In this document: piece after piece, positions 57,800 to 64,000 of the stretch | How the letters are laid out: every line of letters begins with the position of its first letter | Numbering within the stretch: position 1 is the first letter of the stretch | Source: Sclerodactyla briareus | Lineage: Eukaryota > Echinodermata > Holothuroidea > Dendrochirotida > Sclerodactylidae | Length of the DNA: 64,000 bases | Direction: 5' to 3' | NCBI GenBank assembly: GCA_026419785.1 | Contig: JAODTK010003976.1 | Span: 1-64,000, forward strand | Notes under the pieces: model-generated | Told to the model about the DNA's origin: nothing | Databases searched by the model: none | Seen by the model: the letters and a program-made list of their open reading frames with translations, nothing else | Program-made: the position numbers and the translations under genes

Positions 57800-60700
57800 G
57801 CCTCTACAAAAATGCCGACTATATAAGGATTCCTTATATATCGTCAGCTGATGAAGTAATTCGGGTGGAGATAACCGGAGCGTTATAATTAAGTAACGAT
57901 GAATCGTCTTTATGAATTTGGTGGCCGTACTGTTCAGACGTCTCCTTATGTGTGGTGCTTATCACGGGAGATGTTGATAATAACATATAGGTCGGTTAAA
58001 TACGGATGGTTCTACGTGAAACTTGCAGCGCGGAAATCTGCAGCTATCGTCAAGTGCTGATTAGATGGTTGTTTGTGGGGATAGTTCCTATTCAGGATCG
58101 ACTTTTTGTCTATAACTTTGTCGAATAGCGTCAATGAATTCGGTCCGCGGGTTATTCGTGTAGCGAAGAGTTCGTGAAATTTGAGGCTTGTTAATATGCT
58201 GGCCTGACATTAGTATGGATCATGTGGCGTTTACCGATATCGGAAATCGGGAATACGAGTTGAACGGACCATGGCGTACCGTTCTGGATTTCACGTGAGT
58301 AGACCTATGTGTTTCTGTGCAAGTGTCGTGCTGAAGTGGGAAGGTCACCAGGAAATGTATAAACGTGAGCCTCAATAACGAGTGGCATAGGGAAGTCTGA
58401 AAAAGTCGATTGGGCGGGAAACAACGATTGTTGATAATAGGCCTAAAGAGCTTGTCACAGCCATTGAACCGACTGCCAGCCTCGCTGACTGAGGTTCCTT
58501 CGATATGGGGTATGGAAGTGCGGATGTTCTCAATGGTCCCCTTGGACTGACTTGTTTCATTCTGGAATAACCCATCTTTGTTAGTCCTGGAATTGGTCTT
58601 TTAGAGTTCCCACAGTGGCTCATCTTGATAGAAGAGATAAGAGCGCCAACTCTACCCTTAATGGTGCCATTATGTTATGGATTCTTGATCCTTTGGCAAG
58701 TTCCACATTTGGAAACAAAAATGCGATGAGCCTGTCATAAATTTCAGGAATGAATCAAACTCGATAACATTGTCCTTGAAAATGATACGCAAGATACCCA
58801 AATGCTGTCCTCCGTAAATTTTGAGGACGGATGATACCAGAACAACTACCGCAGCTCAAAAGTTGTCGCTAAATTTTACCATAAGTCAACAAAATGCTAT
58901 CGTAAATTTTGAAAACGGGTGACACTAGAGCTCCGAATCGTTCGTAATTCTGAGAACGGATACCAGAAAAATTAGAGCAGGAGCTAAAAATCCGGTGACA
59001 TCATTCACCCATTGTCATTGCGCACGATACATCCACGAATAAACATAGGCTATCACGTGTGTTTTAGCTGTTGAGACCCTGCATACGCGCGCATAAGCTA
59101 GGCTATGTGTTGTAAACAATGTAATCCTAAACGTTACATCATTGGCAGGTTTCAGTCTGTACAAAATGGTTAAATTTTACACTAAATGTTCATGAAACCT
59201 GCTAAGGCCTGACGACGAAAACAAAATATTTCGAGCGTCCAAACTACTGAACTGCTCTTTCCGCAGTTGTAAGGCTAATGTTTCTACTACCATTAACAAA
59301 CCATACACTAACCCAACTATGGGCGCCTGTTTGGTCTGGATCCCTGGGCCCCGCCATTTTCCGAACGATATGCCTTACGGGCCCACTGCTCAGTAGTGGA
59401 GTCCGAATTCGCTGAGGTCAGTCCTTCCCGGATCTCCTTATAACTAGGCAGCCCGATTTCAAACTTCCTCTTCTAAGGTTATAGATGATTTGCTCGGCGT
59501 GCCCTTTTTTTTTTTTTAAATGTAGGCCTATCATTTCTATGATCAGATAATTGTATGCGAAAACTTCTTGTCATCTAGTCACTGGAATTTTTCCAATGTC
59601 TGCACACTGGCTCAGAGAGGGCAGCCTGAGAAGGCAGTGATTGAACCAGTTTTCCTATTGGTCAATGACCATGATAGAATGACACACAAGAGGAATGAAG
59701 GGATATGTAACTCCTGTATAGTACTTCATGAATGTATTTCCTCCCTAGGTGCAACAACTTGTTTTAGCTAGGCAACCCTCGTCACCAGTGTGGCCAGGAG
59801 AGGTCTCGCTGACTGATCGTGTGTGAATATCGCGTATTGGGCATGAAGTCATGTTCATGTGTGTAATATCGTTTTTGCTAATGAGGGAAATAATTAGGTA
59901 AGCGTTCCATCCATGGATGGGTTTTGTCACGCCAAATGTTCATACTGTTCCGCAAGTTTTGCCTGTCCCAACTGATCGTGATAATGTCGAGGCCTTCGAA
60001 GAGAGTTTCTTCGGATTATTTATCATATGGGGAGGGGGTCCATTAAACACTTAAAAATTCATCTCAGGAACCGTGGTTAGTCAGCAATAAATGCATAGCA
60101 TAGGTCCTAACAGTTTGCGCGCAGTTAAATGTTTGCGCGCTGCACGCGCTATGGCTTTTCTTGAAGGCTACGGGTAATAATCAGTTAGATTTTTAAGGAG
60201 AAAATGCACAAATGTGGCAGGAAAGCCTAACACGCGAAATTTTCTTGTTTTCTGGTGTCAACGACGATTTCCAAAATTTGTAGGAGTGTCAAGTGGCAGT
60301 GTTTCTCTATCTCTTCTGTTATGTCATACTGTGTAGGTAACAATCCAAGTGAATGAGTCAATGATATAATAGATATTTTGTATGCATTGCACCTTCCGTA
60401 CTTTCCTGGCCGGTTGTCAGAGTGCTCTTTAATTGATATATGAAGGAAAAGCTCCTTTCGACAACACTCGTTGTTCGTTTTGATTCCTGCCCATGTCAAA
60501 CGACCCCTTCACACGCTGTTTTCGCGGGGTTTCGATTTTTCCGGACGGTTCGAATTCCAAGAAGAGAGGTTCATTGCCGAAGGGGGGGGGGGGTTCTGGA
60601 CGAACCCAACAACCCCCCCCCCTCCTGCGTACGGGCCTGGTATGCTACTTTTTTAATCCATAATCCGTTCAACCATAACAACGAGCGGTATGAGCACGAT

Positions 60701-62045
60701 AATTGCTGAAATGACTGCCAACCCAATTAATACTTCACTACCGGTAACTAAACGGAACGCCAGCCAGGGGTCCTGAAGTACTCAGCGAATACAGCGGGAG
60801 GGGGCCATGGGTCCGGACCCACTTACCCCGCTATGTGGATGTCATCTGGATGAATGACCCTCTCATAGACTCCCCCTTACAAGATGACAATGACCCTAGA
60901 CATTACATCTTCCGTGTGTAAACCTCCGAAAATTTGGCGTGCTATTCGCGCGCGTTGCCACTCTCGTTAACGTATTGTACTTTCACCTCATATACTGCAA
61001 AGGTCCAAGAGCAATATGTGAGTATACATACATCCATTATGCCCATGTTCTATCATGCCCTCAATGTCTTACACATAGGTCTCTTCTAAATTTCAAGAAC
61101 CCGTGATTGAATTTCTTTCTTGAGTTTTTTTTCTTATTGTCAAAGGAGCAATACCTAGTTGTATAAGCAATAGATGGGGGCGAAAAGACAGTATATTCCC
61201 CGCGGGCGAGATTCCGTGAGAATCGTGTTGTATAGTTGAAGAAACATGCAAAACAGTACCGTATTCAACACTAACTGACAGAGGCTGATTTGATGATGGC
61301 TGTTATTCAAATCCGTATTTGACCGACATGTTCATCAACATTCTGTGAGTTCTGCGCTCTGCGTGAATGTGGTGTATTGTTGCGATTCCCTGGCCGCCTT
61401 CACGACCGTAGCCCATACGTCGTATGTTAGTGTGTGGATCAAGTACCATGGACTATACCAGCCTTTTTGTTTTACATATGCATGACTTATTAGCCACAAT
61501 TTGTGGATCTCTAACCAACGGCCAGAAAGAAACTAACTGACCTTCACCCAATCGCATCTCATTCCAGGTGAAAATGCAAAATTATTTCCAAAATAGAATG
61601 AGTGTGAACGTGTGCTTTTGCACCGAATTGCATCTGAGGCCACGTAGAAATGAAAAAGTTTAGAACCCTCCCACAGCCCACCACTAATCTCCACCCCCAT
61701 AAATCATCTCCACTAAATATCAAAACAACTTTGTTAAACGAAAATTGAAGGCACCGAAATTAGGCACCGTGGTTTTTAGTGTAAGACTAAATTATTAATA
61801 GGATTCGAGCCAGCGACTTTACATGCAAAAACTTGTACCACCGCCTTTCCCCTTCTCCTTTGTCTCTGATAATTTACGAACGACGAATACAGGACAAATA
61901 CTTCTCATAGTCAGAATCCATTATTTCCAACAGGGTATTTTCGTGCAGTTATTTGTGCTGACCAGCAACAGGTCGCACACCGACCGTGGAATTAGAATTT
62001 CCCAAACTGCCATCTTCGCGCTGATCATACTGCTCTTTACGCTCT
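57800..62045. other. No gene recognised
   Basis: Short palindrome ATATAAGGATTCCTTATAT at 57820, T-run at 59506-59517 and G/C-run element edge at 60583-60650 (minus-strand CAGGCCCGTACGCAGG). A weak tRNA-like B-box lies at 61803. No coding segment is supportable. Confidence 0.35.
58812..58975 (+). repeat. Short degenerate tandem repeat (~50 bp, 3-4 units)
   Basis: CGTAAATTTTGAGGACGGAT, GCTAAATTTTACC, CGTAAATTTTGAAAACGGG and CGTAATTCTGAGAACGG recur about every 50 bases, each followed by a GATACCAGA- or GACACTAGA-like word. Confidence 0.6.
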
Positions 62046-62049
62046 TGTT

Positions 62050-63095
62050 CCCTTTTTGCACGGAGCATTCTGCTCCTTTTCCGCGGAGCAAACACTTCTC
62101 TTTACACGCGGTCGGCGCGGAGCAAACTGCGCAATCTTGCGCGGGACATTGAACTGCTCATTTAGCTCTGACATTGCTTCTTCACGAATCTTGCTCCCTT
62201 ATTGCGGCAGTGCGACTGATCTTTGCGCGGAGCAAAGACTGCTCTTTTGTGCGAACAAACTGATCATTTTGCGGCGGAGCATATTCTGCTCATCTTGCGC
62301 AATCAAAAACGTGCGTGGGGCGAACACTGCTCTTCTCGCGCGGAGCAAACACTGTGCATTCTTGTGCGGAGCAAAAAACTGCGCATGCTTGCGCGAGCAA
62401 ACAACTGCTCATTTTGCGCGAACAAACTGCCTCATTATGGCGGCGAAGCAACCACTGCTCTTTTCGCGCGAAGCAAACGGCTCATTCTGGCGCGGATCAA
62501 ACACTGCGCTTTTTGCGCAAGCAAGCACTGCGTGGGGCGGGTACTTCCATTCTCCTCGCGCGAAGCAACACTGTCATTCTTGTGGGAGCACAAAAAAAGA
62601 ACCTGTACATTCATGCTCGGTCAAACACTGCTCAATTTTGTTGCGCGAGCAACTGCTCATTTTTGGGTGCGCGGAGGCCAGCATTGTTTTCTCCTGCGCC
62701 AGCAAACTGCCCATTTTGCACAGAGCAAAACCGGTTTTTTTTCTTTTTTTTTTGCGCGGAGCCAAACTGCGTGGGCGCACACTGCTCTTCTCGCCCGAAA
62801 TCAATTCTTTGTGCGTACTACAATACTGTCTCATTTTTGCGCGATCAAACCTGTTTTTTTTTTTTTTGCGCGGAGCAAAAAACTGCCGTGGGCGAACACT
62901 GCTCTTCCGCCCAAGCAAATTCTCTTGTGCGTCGTAGTCAAAAACTGGCTCATTTTGCGCGGATCACACACCTGCTCTTTTTGCGCGGAGCAATTTATAT
63001 TTTGCGCTGAGAAACACTGCTCTTAATTTGCGTGGAGCAACTGCTCATTTTGGCGGCGGAGCAAACATGGCACTTCATTTCCGCGAGCAAAACAC
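62050..63095. repeat. GC-rich minisatellite, GCGCGGAGCAAACTGCTC unit
   Basis: Roughly three dozen degenerate units of about 24-30 bases built on TTTTGCGCGGAGCAAACTG plus CTCA. Each unit contains the small palindrome GAGCA-AAC-TGCTC and a GCGC. Absence of stop words leaves all three plus-strand frames open for 230-290 codons, which explains the long overlapping ORFs. The frames encode repetitive, cysteine/serine-rich sequence without family resemblance, so I do not call a gene. Confidence 0.9.
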
Positions 63096-63850
63096 TGTCT
63101 TTTTGCACATTTCATCTTTCTCTTGACGCTCTTAATTCTGGTTTTCGAGGAGCAAACTGAGCTCATTTCAGCGCATTTCTGCGCCTTATCTCTTTCAGCT
63201 TTCCTTCTGAAAAATCTGCCCCTCACCCTCTCCCCACTCTTTTTCTCGGTCAGTAGTTGCGATATATCGTGTGACAGTTTTTCATCATGCAACAACACTT
63301 GACGTTTTGGCCGGTCACTACGCTAATGCCCCAAGTATATCGCTTCGTTATTCCAACAGAAGCTGGAAAGAACCCTACGTATATTGGAATAGTCCCTAGA
63401 GGTTTCGGAGTTTGCTCATGTTTGTACATACGTATGTCTAGGTTTTTAAATGATCTGCAATGTCCACAATCCCGGTTTTTGTTCGTTAGCCATGTAGCGT
63501 TCTATTCCTTGCTCTTCCGTTTTTAAACTATCATAACCTAGCAGCCAAATTACTATTGGGCTGGGGTAGTAGCAGCGGCGTAAAAGGTCTCTCACACTCC
63601 ATTGATCACTATCTCACCTTGTAAGTGAAGGAAAAAAAAACAAATCGTAGTGAGCAGCATGCAGATGCGCCACCCTGTACGAAAGCACTAAGCACTTTCA
63701 CTTCTTCGTATATGTCCAAGTCATATCCCGTGCTGGCAGAAAACCCAGAGTGGTTCCTGTAGACCCAACTCCACAGAAATCCATGGGGACCCACTACAGC
63801 ATTAACACTGGTTCACATCAATAATCTGAAACATCACCACCGATTTCAAT
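63096..63850. other. No gene recognised
   Basis: Short frames only. Confidence 0.4.
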
Positions 63851-63854
63851 AGCG

Positions 63855-64000
63855 AGACCTTCTTCTAGATATAGGTCGACAGCGGATACTACGAAGGCCG
63901 GGTCAGGAGAGTCGAGGAATAAATGAAGAAACAGGTGATTCATATGAAGAACAAGATGACGACGAAGAGTCGGAAGTAGGAAGCGATGAGGATCCATTTG
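63855..64000 (+). CDS. Possible acidic exon, truncated by the window edge
   Basis: One plus-strand frame is open from after a stop near 63852 to the last base and ends EETGDSYEEQDDDEESEVGS. Low-complexity acidic stretches are common in nuclear and cytoskeletal proteins, but no family can be named. Several AG acceptors lie upstream and the true start is unknown. Confidence 0.25.

Noticed and set aside
61798-61848. tRNA-like minus-strand segment with GGCTCGAATCC
   Set aside because: There is a B-box-like word but the A-box is poor and there is no stem pairing or SINE body.
62056-63026. Three overlapping plus-strand ORFs of 231-293 codons
   Set aside because: All three are produced by the same stop-free minisatellite unit; no start context, splice signal or family resemblance favours one frame.
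1-64000. CRISPR arrays, bacterial operons, rRNA or protein-coding prophage
   Set aside because: Intron splice signals, SINEs, LINEs and microsatellites show eukaryotic DNA; no regularly spaced identical repeats with unique spacers and no rRNA blocks were seen.

Overview
The window is animal nuclear DNA. Coding information comes as short exons between intron splice signals, and the rest is dense interspersed and tandem repeat with no operons. The protein motifs point to an echinoderm, most likely a sea cucumber; that assignment rests on my recollection of the Ig and NACHT families and was not searched. Reading frames are broken by single-base insertions and deletions every one to two hundred bases, while splice sites and hallmark residues survive. 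That looks more like uncorrected long-read indels than decay.

6.1-19.0 kb, plus strand: one apparent multi-exon gene, the main content of the window. An Ig V-type exon (6135-6538) is followed by a single exon holding an Ig C-type and a second V-type domain (7631-8295), then a second C-type domain (about 10432-10731), two 50-nt linker exons (12609-12658, 13793-13842) and a transmembrane exon (14507-14636). Next come a third candidate 50-nt exon (15241-15290), a long NACHT NTPase exon (16028-17532) and a further C-terminal exon (18761-19043). The two linker exons and the transmembrane exon splice in a continuous open phase. The simplest reading is a single-pass receptor with an Ig ectodomain and a cytoplasmic NLR-type NACHT module. 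This architecture is the strongest candidate for an unusual system here. The introns carry a foldback palindrome, two kinds of tRNA-derived SINE and LINE 3' ends.

19-33.9 kb: no supported gene apart from a CR1-like LINE scrap at 30.4-30.7 kb, minus-strand copies of a dispersed 'GACCT' repeat (25.2 and 28.0 kb) and a minus-strand tRNA-like SINE head (31.5 kb).

33.98-39.99 kb: a roughly 6-kb composite bounded by diverged inverted arms of 0.8-0.9 kb. The outer part of each arm is a tandem array of a short ACCGATAATGA-type motif. Inside lie a GC-rich 18-bp array next to a TATA-like box, a ~58-bp array and a ~156/312-bp higher-order tandem array.

40-64 kb: repeat-rich DNA with a terminal-inverted-repeat element at 41.26 kb, more SINE copies, an AT microsatellite, many poly-G/poly-C runs beside GGCGTA-like element ends, and a 1-kb GC-rich minisatellite (62.05-63.1 kb) whose unit contains a small palindrome and leaves three frames open. 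The last 150 bases may begin an acidic exon of another gene.
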